64,000 bases of DNA from Rickettsiella endosymbiont of Aleochara curtula (GCF_964030935.1 NZ_OZ034990.1:1056001-1120000); one strand, 5' to 3'; positions 51,766-60,778 are shown, counted from the stretch's first letter. The notes: generated from the sequence alone by a model not told the origin. Made by a program: numbers and translations.

Positions 51766-52503
51766 ATGTTATCTATTATCAATATAACTGCTTATCGTTT
51801 TGTTCAGTTATCTAGCAATATTTTGCCAAAATTACAAGTTTCACTTAAATCAAAAACTGAAGAATTAGGTTTGAAAGGAACCGTGTTGTTAAGTACTGAG
51901 GGAATTAATCTATTTATATCGGGTGAAAATGATGCGATTAACAACTTTCAAAATTTTCTGAATACTTATTCGTATTTTCAAAATTTAGAATTTAAAAAAA
52001 GTTTTTCTAATTTCCAACCTTTTAAAAAAATGCTCATTAAGCTCAAAAAAGAAATCATATCCTTTGGTATTGATAGCATTGATCCCGAAAAATATACTGC
52101 CCCTTATATCACTCCTGAAATGCTCAATATTTGGCTAGAAAATAAACCGGATTTAGTCCTTCTGGATACACGAAATAATTTTGAAGTTGAACTCGGAAGT
52201 TTTAAAAATGCCCTAAATTTACACCTTAAACGATTTAGGGATTTTCCTAAGGCAGTAAAAAAACTACCTGAAAAACTCAAAAACATGCCTATTGTGACCT
52301 TTTGTACCGGGGGGATTAGATGTGAAAAAGCGGCGGCCTATCTTTTAGAAAATGGTTACAGAGAAGTTTATCAATTAGAGGGTGGGATATTAAATTACTT
52401 TGAAAAATGCAGCGAAAGCCATTTTAAAGGACCTTGCTTTGTGTTCGATGCTAGAGAGCACTTAACTCCTAAACTAGAAAATTTTAATCAACAGTATACT
52501 TAG
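51766..52503 (+). CDS. trhO: tRNA uridine 5-hydroxylase TrhO (rhodanese domain)
   Basis: TrhO forms 5-hydroxyuridine at wobble U34, the first step to cmo5U or mo5U, in tRNAs such as tRNA-Thr(UGU), which lies next to it. It is 245 residues: an acylphosphatase-like N-terminal part (LKGTVLLSTEGINLFISG) and a rhodanese domain with active-site loop FCTGGIRCEKAA. It lacks the Cys-rich C-terminal extension of longer homologues such as E. coli YceA. Confidence 0.92.
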   Translation: MLSIINITAYRFVQLSSNILPKLQVSLKSKTEELGLKGTVLLSTEGINLFISGENDAINNFQNFLNTYSYFQNLEFKKSFSNFQPFKKMLIKLKKEIISFGIDSIDPEKYTAPYITPEMLNIWLENKPDLVLLDTRNNFEVELGSFKNALNLHLKRFRDFPKAVKKLPEKLKNMPIVTFCTGGIRCEKAAAYLLENGYREVYQLEGGILNYFEKCSESHFKGPCFVFDAREHLTPKLENFNQQYT

Positions 52504-52609
52504 TGATGACTTGAATTTAAAAAGACTCTTAGTTTGGTTAAAATTATCTTGCTTTTGGGCAGAATATTAGGTATTTTTTATCTAATTTATCTAACGAATA
52601 CTCATTTTT

Positions 52610-52822
52610 ATGAAATACTTAAGTCTTTCTCTTTTACTTATTGCCCCCTTCTTTTTGGCTGCGTGTACTCCTAGCGTCTTTGGGATACCTCAAGATCAAT
52701 GGGCGCAATTAAATCAGCAACAACGAACACAGGTTATTGAAGGCTATAATCAACGCCAACAAGCAGAAGCTCAAGTAGCCCCTATATATGCGGTTGCTAA
52801 TGCGCTAGCAGCTAAAAATTAA
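52610..52822 (+). CDS. Small lipoprotein, paralogue 1
   Basis: This 70-residue lipoprotein has a signal peptide and lipobox LAAC (Cys19). The mature part contains FGIPQDQWAQLNQQQ, VIEGYNQR and APIYAVANAL. The function is unknown. The motif FGIPQ-x-QW and GYNQR occurs in small lipoproteins of other proteobacteria as I recall them. A near-duplicate follows at 52956. Confidence 0.8.
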   Translation: MKYLSLSLLLIAPFFLAACTPSVFGIPQDQWAQLNQQQRTQVIEGYNQRQQAEAQVAPIYAVANALAAKN

Positions 52823-52955
52823 AAAAATCTCTTCTCAGACACCTACCTAGCTATTTTAATTTGAAATAGGGTTTATTTTAACCAAATTAGCTTGATTTTT
52901 ACCAAAAGCTTATATATTTTCAGCCAACCTGATAAATTAAGCTTTATGGTGAACT

Positions 52956-53288
52956 ATGAAAAATTTAAAATACTCTATCCTGTTAACATTTCCTTTCTTA
53001 CTGGTCGCCTGCGGCCCTCCCTCAATCTTTGGAATACCGCAAGATCAGTGGGGCCAGTTAAATCAACAACAAAAAAGTAAAGTTATTGAAGGCTATAACC
53101 AACGTACTAAAACTGAAGCTCAAGTAGCCCCTATATATGCTGTAGTGGATGCTTTAAAAGCTAGAAATTCAGCTGCTAAGCCGGATAAACCTGCTGATCC
53201 CTTTCCAGATCACAACCCGATGATGGACCCTGATCCAGAAATCGACAAGGCTTATCAAGCCCCAGAATTTTCTAAAGACAACTTCTAA
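52956..53288 (+). CDS. Small lipoprotein, paralogue 2 with acidic Pro-rich tail
   Basis: This 110-residue lipoprotein has lipobox LVAC (Cys19) and then FGIPQDQWGQLNQQQ, VIEGYNQR and APIYAVVDAL, nearly the same as paralogue 1. It adds an Asp/Pro-rich tail of about 40 residues (PADPFPDHNPMMDPDPE). It lies 133 bp downstream in tandem. Both would be anchored to the outer or inner membrane. Asp is not at mature position 2, which favours outer membrane sorting. Confidence 0.8.
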   Translation: MKNLKYSILLTFPFLLVACGPPSIFGIPQDQWGQLNQQQKSKVIEGYNQRTKTEAQVAPIYAVVDALKARNSAAKPDKPADPFPDHNPMMDPDPEIDKAYQAPEFSKDNF

Positions 53289-53318
53289 AGCTTTCAATTT
53301 ATTGAAAAAGCTAAGAGA

Positions 53319-53334
53319 TGTTCCACGTGGAACA
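53319..53334. promoter_or_regulatory. parS-like centromere site 1 (ParB binding)
   Basis: The 16-bp sequence TGTTCCACGTGGAACA is a perfect palindrome and matches the known bacterial parS consensus (TGTTNCACGTGNAACA). It is the core of a 26-bp perfect palindrome (53314-53339) that also overlaps the end of the SMR gene. It is about 4.5 kb from oriC, where ParB sites normally lie. parA and parB are not in the window. Confidence 0.85.
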
Positions 53335-53337
53335 TCT

Positions 53338-53661
53338 CTATCTGCTTGATACTAGCTTTAATCCGAGTATCGAACCTATTAATAAAGTTAAAAAAATCAC
53401 TCTAATCAATGAAAAAGGGTCTTTAAAAAATAACATTCCTATTATAGCTGTCCCAAAGGCACCTATTCCTGTCCATACCGCATAGGCGGTCCCTAGTGGT
53501 ATTTGCACAATTGCTTTATTCAGAAGAAATAGGCTTAAAGTTGCAAAAAACAAAAATCCTATTGTATACTTCATCTGTGTAAATCCCTCTGATAACTTCA
53601 TACATGTCGTAAAGCCTACTTCAAATAAACCCGCCACTACTAAAATTAACCAAGGATTCAT
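53338..53661 (-). CDS. Small multidrug resistance (SMR) transporter, Gdx/SugE type
   Basis: This 107-residue inner-membrane protein has four transmembrane helices. The key Glu is E14 in AGLFEVGFTTCMKLSEGF, which with the Lys in MKLSEGF resembles the guanidinium-export (Gdx/SugE) group more than the quaternary-ammonium EmrE group. AYAVWTGIGAFGTAI is the conserved signature. Its start overlaps the recF end by four bases, so it is the last gene of the dnaA-dnaN-recF unit, an unusual position. Confidence 0.88.
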   Translation of the reverse strand: MNPWLILVVAGLFEVGFTTCMKLSEGFTQMKYTIGFLFFATLSLFLLNKAIVQIPLGTAYAVWTGIGAFGTAIIGMLFFKDPFSLIRVIFLTLLIGSILGLKLVSSR

Positions 53662-54773
53662 ATTGTTTGCTCATTATACAAATATCGACCCTGGAATTTA
53701 ATTTTTTCCATAATTTTACCTTGCTCTACCTGAAATATTTTCCCTAATGCGCTAGTTTCCAACTCTTTTATCAAATTCTCTTCGATTGCGGTAATAAAAA
53801 CTTGTGCTTCCAGACTATGGAGTAAATGCATCAGCATGTTTTGTTTGACTGGATCAAGTTCTGCAAATAAATCATCAAATAAATAAATACATGATTTTTT
53901 TGTTATTTCTTTTAGTAATATCCCTTGAGCCAACTGTAGTGCACAAGTTAATAGTTTTTGCTCACCTCTCGATAAGATTTCATGGACAGGATATCCATTT
54001 AACTTTATTAATAAATCCGCTCTATGTGGACCAAATTGTGTATAAGCTAGTTTGTAATCGCGGGCAACTGAACTGGTTAAGATTAAACCTAAACTAATTT
54101 TTTTATCCCAACCCTGATAAAAATCTATGCTTAAACCTTGTAAAGTAAGTAATTTCTTTATTAACTCCGTGATTAATGGGGCTAGTTGTTGTATGTATTT
54201 TTCTCGTAATAGTGTTATTTCGTTAGCAGCATCTATTAATTCTAAATCCCAGACCTTAATTTCATTTATTGGTACTTGCTGTTGCAAAGCTGCATTACGT
54301 TGCTTTAATACCTGCTGGAATCGTTGCCATACTTGGAAAAATTGTGGTTCCACGTGAAACACACCCCAATCGATAAACTGTCGACGAGCCCTAGGCCCGC
54401 CACTTAATAATTGGTAACTATTGGGATTAATCAGTTGTAATGGTAATAATTTAGCCAATTCACTAACAGAATTAGTATTATTCCCGATTTTAATCTTTGT
54501 TTTTCCTTGGCGTATTTTTTCTAGGCCCAAAGTTGTAGAACATTGTCCCAAGATGACAGAAAACAAATTAAAGCTTTTTGCATCATATTGAATAGCACGG
54601 CTGGCCAAACTGCTACGAAAAGAACGGCCTAGACTTAAAAAATAAATGGCTTCAAGTAAACTAGACTTACCACTCCCATTAGGGCCATAAATAAAATTAA
54701 AACCAGGAGAAAACTCGAGATCTAATTCAGTTAGATTTCGAAAACTATTTGCTTTCAAACGAACCAATTGCAT
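53658..54773 (-). CDS. recF: Recombination protein RecF
   Basis: RecF loads RecA at gaps with RecO and RecR. The 371-residue SMC-like ATPase has Walker A GPNGSGKSS, the ABC signature LLSRGEQKLLTCALQLAQG-like segment, and Walker B YLFDDLFAELD. A second parS-like site lies within its codons. It overlaps the SMR gene by four bases and follows dnaN by six. Confidence 0.96.
   Translation of the reverse strand: MQLVRLKANSFRNLTELDLEFSPGFNFIYGPNGSGKSSLLEAIYFLSLGRSFRSSLASRAIQYDAKSFNLFSVILGQCSTTLGLEKIRQGKTKIKIGNNTNSVSELAKLLPLQLINPNSYQLLSGGPRARRQFIDWGVFHVEPQFFQVWQRFQQVLKQRNAALQQQVPINEIKVWDLELIDAANEITLLREKYIQQLAPLITELIKKLLTLQGLSIDFYQGWDKKISLGLILTSSVARDYKLAYTQFGPHRADLLIKLNGYPVHEILSRGEQKLLTCALQLAQGILLKEITKKSCIYLFDDLFAELDPVKQNMLMHLLHSLEAQVFITAIEENLIKELETSALGKIFQVEQGKIMEKIKFQGRYLYNEQTI
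54346..54361. promoter_or_regulatory. parS-like site 2 inside recF
   Basis: GGTTCCACGTGAAACA differs at one base from the parS form TGTTCCACGTGAAACA. It lies in the recF coding region, 1.0 kb from site 1. Together they make a ParB-binding cluster next to oriC likely. Confidence 0.6.
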
Positions 54774-54779
54774 AAGGCA

Positions 54780-56015
54780 TTACAAGCGCATGGGCATAAT
54801 CACGTATACACTAGCGTCCTTTTCTTTAGCTTCGAGCCTCACGCTCGCTTCTGTAGATGTTAATGTAATTTTAACCAATCCAGGCGGCAAACTGTTTAAT
54901 ACATCCATAAGATAGCTAATATTAAAAGCTATGCTTATATCTTCACCTCGATAAGACACATCGAGATGATCCTCAGCTTCCTCTTGTTCAAGATTATTAG
55001 CAAAAATGCGTAATAGATCATTTTTTAACTCTAAACAAACACTTTTATGTTTATCATTCGACAAAACACCCACACGTGCTAGAGAAGCTTTGAACAAATC
55101 TCGATCAATTTCTAGAATTTTATCACCACTTTGTGGGATAACTCTATCATAATCAGGAAATGTGCCATCAATCAGTTTAGATGTAAATGTATAATCCTGC
55201 ATATGAACTCTTAACTGATTCTTAGTTAAGAAAATAGTTAAGCTATCGTTTTCCTCATCACTTAATAAACGCGAAAGCTCATAAATAGCTTTTCTAGGCA
55301 CTATGATCTGATTACTATCCACCGTGATATTTGCCTCTTTTATACTCTTCGCACTTGAAATTTTGTCTGTGTTACCGCTCAATTCGCAATCCTCATGTAT
55401 ATTAATACACTCCGGTTGCTTCATTGTCTCGGCGCCTTGACAAAAATCCAATTGCTGTGAGTAAACATTAAGTGCTAAGCGGTGGCCGTCAGTTGCTACA
55501 GCTCTTAAGCTTCCCTGACTTAACTCCCATAGCATTCCGTTTAAATAGTAACGCACATCCTGTTGAGCCATAGCAAAATTGGTCGACTCTATCAAAGAGC
55601 GTAAACCTTTCTGCGATAAAACAAACTCTAACTGTTCAGGATGGTTATCTAATGCTTCACTCAGTGGAAAATCTGTTGCTGGTAAAGTAGATAAATTAAA
55701 TCGACTACGGCCACATTGAAGATATAATTTATCGCCTTTTTGTTGAAATTTCAGTTCACTGCCTTCAGGTAAACTCCGACAAATATCCATTAGTTTTCTA
55801 GCTGGTGCAGTAGTTATCCCAGATTCACCTGACTCTTCTAAAACAACACGGCCTGCTAATTCTACTTCCATATCAGTGCCTAATAAAGATAAATTTTTAT
55901 CTTCCAATTTTATTAAAAGATTGGAAAGTATAGGCAAAGTCTGGCGGCGCTCGATCACAGCTGTTACTAATTGTAAAGGTTTCAGTAATTTTTCACGATT
56001 GATGATAAATTGCAT
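54780..56015 (-). CDS. dnaN: DNA polymerase III sliding clamp DnaN with in-frame repeat insert
   Basis: The beta clamp holds Pol III on DNA. I start it at the ATG at 56015 (MQFIINREKLLK, AGGAAG six bases upstream), giving 411 residues, against 366 in E. coli. The excess is explained by repeat copy J. Codons 55463 to 55341 encode about 41 extra residues (SQQLDFCQGA, MKQPECI, CELSGNTDK, SSAKSI) just after GHRLALNV. In E. coli the matching THRL residues (T172-L177) line the protein-binding cleft, so the insert sits beside that cleft. All other clamp regions, including the C-terminal MPMRL, look intact. No second dnaN is seen, so the insert is probably tolerated. Confidence 0.97.
   Translation of the reverse strand: MQFIINREKLLKPLQLVTAVIERRQTLPILSNLLIKLEDKNLSLLGTDMEVELAGRVVLEESGESGITTAPARKLMDICRSLPEGSELKFQQKGDKLYLQCGRSRFNLSTLPATDFPLSEALDNHPEQLEFVLSQKGLRSLIESTNFAMAQQDVRYYLNGMLWELSQGSLRAVATDGHRLALNVYSQQLDFCQGAETMKQPECINIHEDCELSGNTDKISSAKSIKEANITVDSNQIIVPRKAIYELSRLLSDEENDSLTIFLTKNQLRVHMQDYTFTSKLIDGTFPDYDRVIPQSGDKILEIDRDLFKASLARVGVLSNDKHKSVCLELKNDLLRIFANNLEQEEAEDHLDVSYRGEDISIAFNISYLMDVLNSLPPGLVKITLTSTEASVRLEAKEKDASVYVIMPMRL
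55341..55464 (-). repeat. Palindromic element copy J, in frame inside dnaN
   Basis: This is a full copy inserted within the dnaN reading frame. Its centre is 17 nt between GCAAC and CATGA, one less than most intergenic copies, which keeps all codons open. The ends are TACTCACAGCAATTGG (5' in gene sense) and AAGTGCGAAGAGTATA (3'). Confidence 0.97.
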
Positions 56016-56026
56016 TTTTTTCTTCC

Positions 56027-57379
56027 TCAATTCGATAAAGTTCGCAATAAATTTATAAAATCTTCAGCAACTCCGGTATTTGTTTTTTTTAATTCTTGTA
56101 TTTTTCGAAATGCATGTAATACCGTCGTATGATCTCGTCCACCAAAAGCTCGACCAAGCTCAGGTAAACTATGATTTGTTAATTCTTTTGCAAGTGCCAT
56201 AGCAATCTGACGTGCCCGCGCCAAAGAAGATGTACGACGTTTAGAAAGCAAATCAGAAACTTTAATTTTATAATATTCAGCGACGGTTTTAATAATATTG
56301 TCTACTGTTACTAATTTATCTTGTAAGGCGAGTACATCTTTTATAGCTTCGCGAACTAGCTCAAGTGTGATCTGCAATCCTGTAAATTGTGCATAAGCTA
56401 CTACTCGCTTTAACACACCCTCAAGCTCTCTTACATTGGAATGAATACGTTTCGCAATAAAAAAAGCGACTTCCTGAGGTAAACTTATTTTGGTTTGCTC
56501 AGCTTTACTAATTAAGATAGCAACTCGCGTTTCAAGATCGGGGGGTTCAATAGCAACCGTAAGTCCCCAACCTAAACGTGATTTTAATCGCTCTTCTACT
56601 CCTGACATTTCTTTAGGATATCGATCACAGGTTAATACAATTTGTTGTTGACTTTCTAGTAAAGTATTAAATGTATGAAAGAATTCCTCTTGTGAACGAT
56701 CTTTTCCAGCAAAAAATTGAATATCATCAATTAATAAAGCATCTAGCGAACGGTAATAAGTTTTAAAATCATTAATTGTATTAGTTTGCAAAGCCCTAAT
56801 CATATCAGCAACAAAACGTTCAGAATGCAGATATAACACTTTTGCATGTGGATTTTTTAATAAAATGGCGTTACCTATTGCGTGCATTAAATGAGTCTTA
56901 CCTAATCCAACCCCGCCATAAAGTAATAAAGGATTGTAAGCACCACCTGGATTTTCTGCGACCTGCACCGAAGCAGCACGCGCTAATTGATTAGATTTTC
57001 CTTCAACAAAATTAATAAATGTAAAATTTGAATTTATATGAGTAGCTGAAACCTTAACAACCTTAGATTTTCCTTTAAGGTCCTGTGTGTTCCTTAATAT
57101 GGGAGATGTTTGAGATGCTTGATTATCGCGGCTACCAACTCTCAGTATAACTTCCGGCGGTGCTTCATCCAACTGAGTCAAAATCTGATTGATATGAACC
57201 AAAAACCTTTCATTCACACAATGCAATACAAATTGATTAGGCGCCCATAGGACGAGCTGATCTTCTTTTTGTTCTGCCTGCAACGGTCGTATCCAAGTAT
57301 TAAAATCTTGCAGAGATATATGATCTTGTAATCGATCTAAACATTTTTGCCACACGAACGTTGCTAAAGCGGTTGCCAC
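56027..57379 (-). CDS. dnaA: Chromosomal replication initiator DnaA
   Basis: DnaA binds oriC boxes and opens the duplex. The 450 residues show domain I (about 1-80), a variable linker, AAA+ domain III with Walker A GGVGLGKT (155-162) and [11 protein letters not shown], and C-terminal HTH domain IV with [10 protein letters not shown]. The start is GTG at 57379, with AGAGG seven bases upstream. The dnaN start lies within 15 bp of its stop. Confidence 0.98.
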   Translation of the reverse strand: MATALATFVWQKCLDRLQDHISLQDFNTWIRPLQAEQKEDQLVLWAPNQFVLHCVNERFLVHINQILTQLDEAPPEVILRVGSRDNQASQTSPILRNTQDLKGKSKVVKVSATHINSNFTFINFVEGKSNQLARAASVQVAENPGGAYNPLLLYGGVGLGKTHLMHAIGNAILLKNPHAKVLYLHSERFVADMIRALQTNTINDFKTYYRSLDALLIDDIQFFAGKDRSQEEFFHTFNTLLESQQQIVLTCDRYPKEMSGVEERLKSRLGWGLTVAIEPPDLETRVAILISKAEQTKISLPQEVAFFIAKRIHSNVRELEGVLKRVVAYAQFTGLQITLELVREAIKDVLALQDKLVTVDNIIKTVAEYYKIKVSDLLSKRRTSSLARARQIAMALAKELTNHSLPELGRAFGGRDHTTVLHAFRKIQELKKTNTGVAEDFINLLRTLSN

Positions 57380-58271
57380 AATAATTCCTCTACCACATAA
57401 AATAAAAGGTTTAACCGACCTAAGTTCATATCATAATTCTTATAGCTTATCTAGCCTAAGCTCATTAAAAAAAAGATGATGCGGGTTTGCAAGTAGTTTG
57501 TATTAAAAATCTTATATGGGTAAAAAGGACGGGCACATTGCCATGTCTTCGATCGCGCGATGGGGATTTTCAGAAACTTAATTATTCTCTTGATTGGCTC
57601 TAATTCAGCCATCTGGATATATTGCTCGTTATGCGTATGAAAAATACGCAGCTGCTGTGAGCGTTATAGGGAATTCTATTCCTAAAATCTTTGGCGTGCG
57701 TAATCTTTTTTATACAAATTTTATATTTTAAAATCTGTTAATAATTCCTAACAAACCTGTGTGCATAAGTGTTGAAAAAAAATGATAATTGCCTTACTGT
57801 GAAATCTGGACCTAGCTATGCACATTTATTCCCAACTTATCCTTGGCTAAATTTGGAGTTAACCCCATGAAAAATCACATAAAATTATAGTTAATAACAG
57901 AAATATCCTTGCTTTATCATCACATCTATCTATTTAAAATAAATAATTATAATAATAGGGATAAAAGGTAATGGGTGAGGAAAAAAGTATTTTTAGTTTT
58001 TTACACCACCAGAATAAGACTTTAAACCCCAATATATTATCTAAAAAGATAAATATATATCTTTTATAAAAGCAGCACTACGGTATTCTAATAAGACCAG
58101 CATCTATTTTAGTTTAAACACATGCACAAATTTGACGGAGAAGTTTTTTATATAAAAGTCAGTTTGGAGCATCCCTATTCAGGGCTTCAGGATGAATGAA
58201 TTGACAATCTAAATAGGGTCACCTAAGATACGTCATCTTTACAAGGTAAAAGACCCTTTAGGGGTATAATT
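57380..58271. other. Probable replication origin (oriC), dnaA-rpmH gap
   Basis: This 892-bp gene-free AT-rich stretch lies between divergent dnaA and rpmH. One exact DnaA box match occurs: TGTGCATAA at 57760 (complement TTATGCACA). CTATGCACA (57816) and TTATTCCCA (57826) each have one mismatch. Very AT-rich stretches at 57705-57745 and 58022-58075 could be unwinding regions. Hairpins lie at 57632-57650 (TGCGTAT/ATACGCA) and 58037-58052 (TTATCT/AGATAA). No gene or repeat-family copy is present. The rpmH promoter is at the right end. Confidence 0.7.
58201..58229 (+). promoter_or_regulatory. Sigma-70 promoter of rpmH
   Basis: TTGACA (58201-58206) is a perfect -35 and TAAGAT (58224-58229) a good -10, with a 17-base spacer. 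The -10 ends 42 bases before the rpmH ATG. Confidence 0.8.
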
Positions 58272-58406
58272 ATGAAAAGAACATATCAACCCAGTAATCT
58301 TAAACGTAAAAGAACACACGGATTTAGAGCGCGAATGGCCACGAAAAAGGGCCGTTTAATCCTCAAGCGACGTCGTGCAAAGGGTCGCTTACGCTTAACT
58401 GCCTAA
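58272..58406 (+). CDS. rpmH: Ribosomal protein bL34
   Basis: This 44-residue basic protein starts [14 protein letters not shown] and ends [12 protein letters not shown], matching bL34 in full. AGGGG lies seven bases before the ATG. It is the first gene of the conserved rpmH-rnpA-yidD-yidC-mnmE run. Confidence 0.97.
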   Translation: MKRTYQPSNLKRKRTHGFRARMATKKGRLILKRRRAKGRLRLTA

Positions 58407-58425
58407 TTTTAGGTTATTTCTTCAT

Positions 58426-58788
58426 TTGATAAAGACTAACCAAGGCTTCATTAAGTCAATACGGCTTCAACGAGCGGAAGATTTTCAACGGACTTTTCGA
58501 CTAGGAAATAAACACAAACAAGGTGGTTTAGTTGTTTATACTAAGCTTAATGATTTAGGTTACGCTAGATTGGGTTTGGCCGTTGCGAAAAAGATAATTC
58601 CAAGCGCAACGTCTAGGAATCGCCTTAAGCGCCTCATACGCGAGAGTTTTAGACTTAATCGGCGTAGATTGCCTGAAGTAGATATTGTTGTTGTAGTCAC
58701 AAGTCGGTCTTTATATAATAATCAAGTTTTGTTGTGTGATTTAGATAAACAATGGTCAAGGTTAGCAGTTTTTTACAAAAGAGCCTGA
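58426..58788 (+). CDS. rnpA: Ribonuclease P protein component
   Basis: RnpA is the protein cofactor of RNase P that matures tRNA 5' ends. The family motif is [13 protein letters not shown], and the LGLAVAKKI strand is typical. It is 120 residues with a probable TTG start at 58426. No ATG or GTG fits the reading frame near the start. It follows rpmH by 19 bp and overlaps yidD by 37 bp. Confidence 0.93.
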   Translation: MIKTNQGFIKSIRLQRAEDFQRTFRLGNKHKQGGLVVYTKLNDLGYARLGLAVAKKIIPSATSRNRLKRLIRESFRLNRRRLPEVDIVVVVTSRSLYNNQVLLCDLDKQWSRLAVFYKRA

Positions 58789-59141
58789 TCTTTTTATTGC
58801 AGGTTTACCGTTATCTTATTAGCCCCTTAATAGGGCACTACTGCCGTTTTTATCCTAGCTGTTCGAAATATGCTCAGATAGCAATCGGGCGCTATGGTGC
58901 TTGTAAAGGGTCGTATCTGACCCTACGTAGACTATTATGTTGCCATCCTTTACATACAGGTGGGTATGATCCGGTCCCACCACTTCCTGTTTCTAAACTA
59001 TACTCTGCGCACTTGAATTTTTGTCTGCGTTGCCGCTCAATTCGCAATCCTCATGTATCTTGTATACACTCCGGTTGCTCATCTTCGAAGCGCCTTGCTA
59101 AAAATCCAATTACTGTGAGTATACCAACTAAAATGAGTTAA
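58752..59141 (+). CDS. yidD: Membrane protein insertion factor YidD, with repeat-encoded tail
   Basis: YidD assists Sec/YidC membrane insertion. Residues 1 to about 81 match the family: [56 protein letters not shown] typical YidD is about 85 residues and would end near PVPP. Here 48 further residues (after VSKL) are encoded by repeat copy K in the opposite orientation to that in dnaN, ending at a stop beyond the element. The Cys-rich tail (LNFCLRC, CSSSK) probably has no native role. Confidence 0.93.
   Translation: MVKVSSFLQKSLIFLLQVYRYLISPLIGHYCRFYPSCSKYAQIAIGRYGACKGSYLTLRRLLCCHPLHTGGYDPVPPLPVSKLYSAHLNFCLRCRSIRNPHVSCIHSGCSSSKRLAKNPITVSIPTKMS
58999..59123. repeat. Palindromic element copy K, forming the YidD C-terminus
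   Basis: This is a full copy with an 18-nt centre. It is read in frame from the plus strand as [13 protein letters not shown] through [11 protein letters not shown], adding 42-43 residues before the stop 15 bp beyond. The orientation is opposite to that of copies C, E and J relative to the host gene. Confidence 0.95.
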
Positions 59142-59146
59142 TTTAT

Positions 59147-60778
59147 ATGGAACTGGCTCGTGTTTTTTTATTAGGCGCCTTGTTTTTAATCGCATTTATG
59201 TTATGGAATGCATGGCAAAATGAATATCCACCTAACAATCAAGAAATAGGATCTGCAAATTTTATCAAAAAAAAATGGGTGGATAATAAGACGGTAAAAT
59301 TACCAACATCCCTGACTGAAACAGCTATTCCAATTAAAAACGTTCAGCAACAACGTTTTATCCAGGTAAAAACAGATGTACTTGATATTTGGATAGATAC
59401 CTTAGGAGGAAATATTGTCAAAGCTAATCTTTTACAATATCCACAACATCCTAGTCAGGTCAGTTCTTCTCCATTTCGATTACTAAGTCCCGATGCAGCT
59501 AATTATTATGTTGCCCAAAGCGGATTAGTATTATCTGATAAAAAACAGGTGTTTCAATATTATAGCCCGAAAAATAACTATAGTTTAGAGCCGGGACAAT
59601 CAGAGCTTAAAGTTAATTTGATTTGTAATACTTGTGGAAAAGCACAGGTTCAAAAACAATTTACGTTTAAAAGAAATGATTATTTAATTCCAGTTAATTA
59701 TCAAATATCAAATCATTCGTCTTCTATTTGGGAAGGACGACTTTATATCCAATTTCAACAAAAAAAAATTGCTCAAACACACAGTTTGTTTAATATCAGC
59801 TCTTATACGGGTGGGGCGATTTCTACCCAAGATAAACCTTATCAAAAGATAAGTTTCGATAAAATGGGGCAAGGAAATATCTCTTTGGCTACTCAGAATG
59901 GTTGGGTGGCCATGTTGCAGCATTATTTTTTAAGCGCTTGGATACCTCCCGTTGGACAGGAATTCCATTTCTTTAGCTATGCAAAAGGTGACATTTACAC
60001 CTTGGGTATGGTTGGTGTGCCCTTTCAAGTTCAGCCAGGTATGGAATTTATCAGCCAGAGCAAGCTTTATCTAGGTCCGGAGATTATGGATCGCTTAAAA
60101 GCTGCTGCTCCTCATCTAGATTTGACTGTCGATTATGGAATTTTGTGGTTCATTTCGATGGCGCTTTTTTGGTTACTAAAACACATCCATCAATATGTTG
60201 GAAATTGGGGATGGTCGATAGTTATAGTAACAATATTAATCAAATTAGCTTTTTATCATTTGTCGGCTAAAAGTTATCGTTCCATGGCTAGTATGCGTAA
60301 CTTACAGCCACGTTTACAAGCCTTAAGAGAGCGTTACGCCGATGATAAGCAAAAGTTAACTCAAGCTACTATGGAGCTTTATAAGGCCGAGAAAGTGAAT
60401 CCCTTGGGGGGTTGCTTGCCAATTTTGGTGCAGATCCCAGTATTTATTGCACTGTATTGGATGCTTTTAGAGAGTGTCGAGTTACGACAAGCACCATTCA
60501 TACTCTGGATTCATGATCTATCTACCAAAGATCCTTACTATATTTTACCTATTTTAATGGGTATTACTATGTTTGTTCAACAGCGCCTCAACCCACCGCC
60601 GCCAGACCCTACGCAAGCGAAAGTGATGCAGTTTCTGCCTATTTTCTTTACTGCTTTATTTTTGAATTTTCCCTCGGGACTAGTATTGTATTGGGTTGTG
60701 AATAATACGCTCTCAATTTTGCAGCAATGGTTCATTATGCGTAGAGTGAGCATTGATTTATCAAAAAAGAAGCGATAA
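59147..60778 (+). CDS. yidC: Membrane protein insertase YidC
   Basis: YidC inserts and folds inner-membrane proteins. The 543 residues show an N-terminal helix (VFLLGALFLIAFMLW), a large periplasmic beta-sandwich P1 domain (about 60-330), and the conserved five-helix core starting YGILWFISMALFWLL. The hydrophilic-groove region includes the conserved Arg/Lys-rich cytosolic hairpin (SMASMRNLQPRLQALRERY). The end is basic (SKKKR). It follows yidD by five bases. Confidence 0.97.
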   Translation: MELARVFLLGALFLIAFMLWNAWQNEYPPNNQEIGSANFIKKKWVDNKTVKLPTSLTETAIPIKNVQQQRFIQVKTDVLDIWIDTLGGNIVKANLLQYPQHPSQVSSSPFRLLSPDAANYYVAQSGLVLSDKKQVFQYYSPKNNYSLEPGQSELKVNLICNTCGKAQVQKQFTFKRNDYLIPVNYQISNHSSSIWEGRLYIQFQQKKIAQTHSLFNISSYTGGAISTQDKPYQKISFDKMGQGNISLATQNGWVAMLQHYFLSAWIPPVGQEFHFFSYAKGDIYTLGMVGVPFQVQPGMEFISQSKLYLGPEIMDRLKAAAPHLDLTVDYGILWFISMALFWLLKHIHQYVGNWGWSIVIVTILIKLAFYHLSAKSYRSMASMRNLQPRLQALRERYADDKQKLTQATMELYKAEKVNPLGGCLPILVQIPVFIALYWMLLESVELRQAPFILWIHDLSTKDPYYILPILMGITMFVQQRLNPPPPDPTQAKVMQFLPIFFTALFLNFPSGLVLYWVVNNTLSILQQWFIMRRVSIDLSKKKR

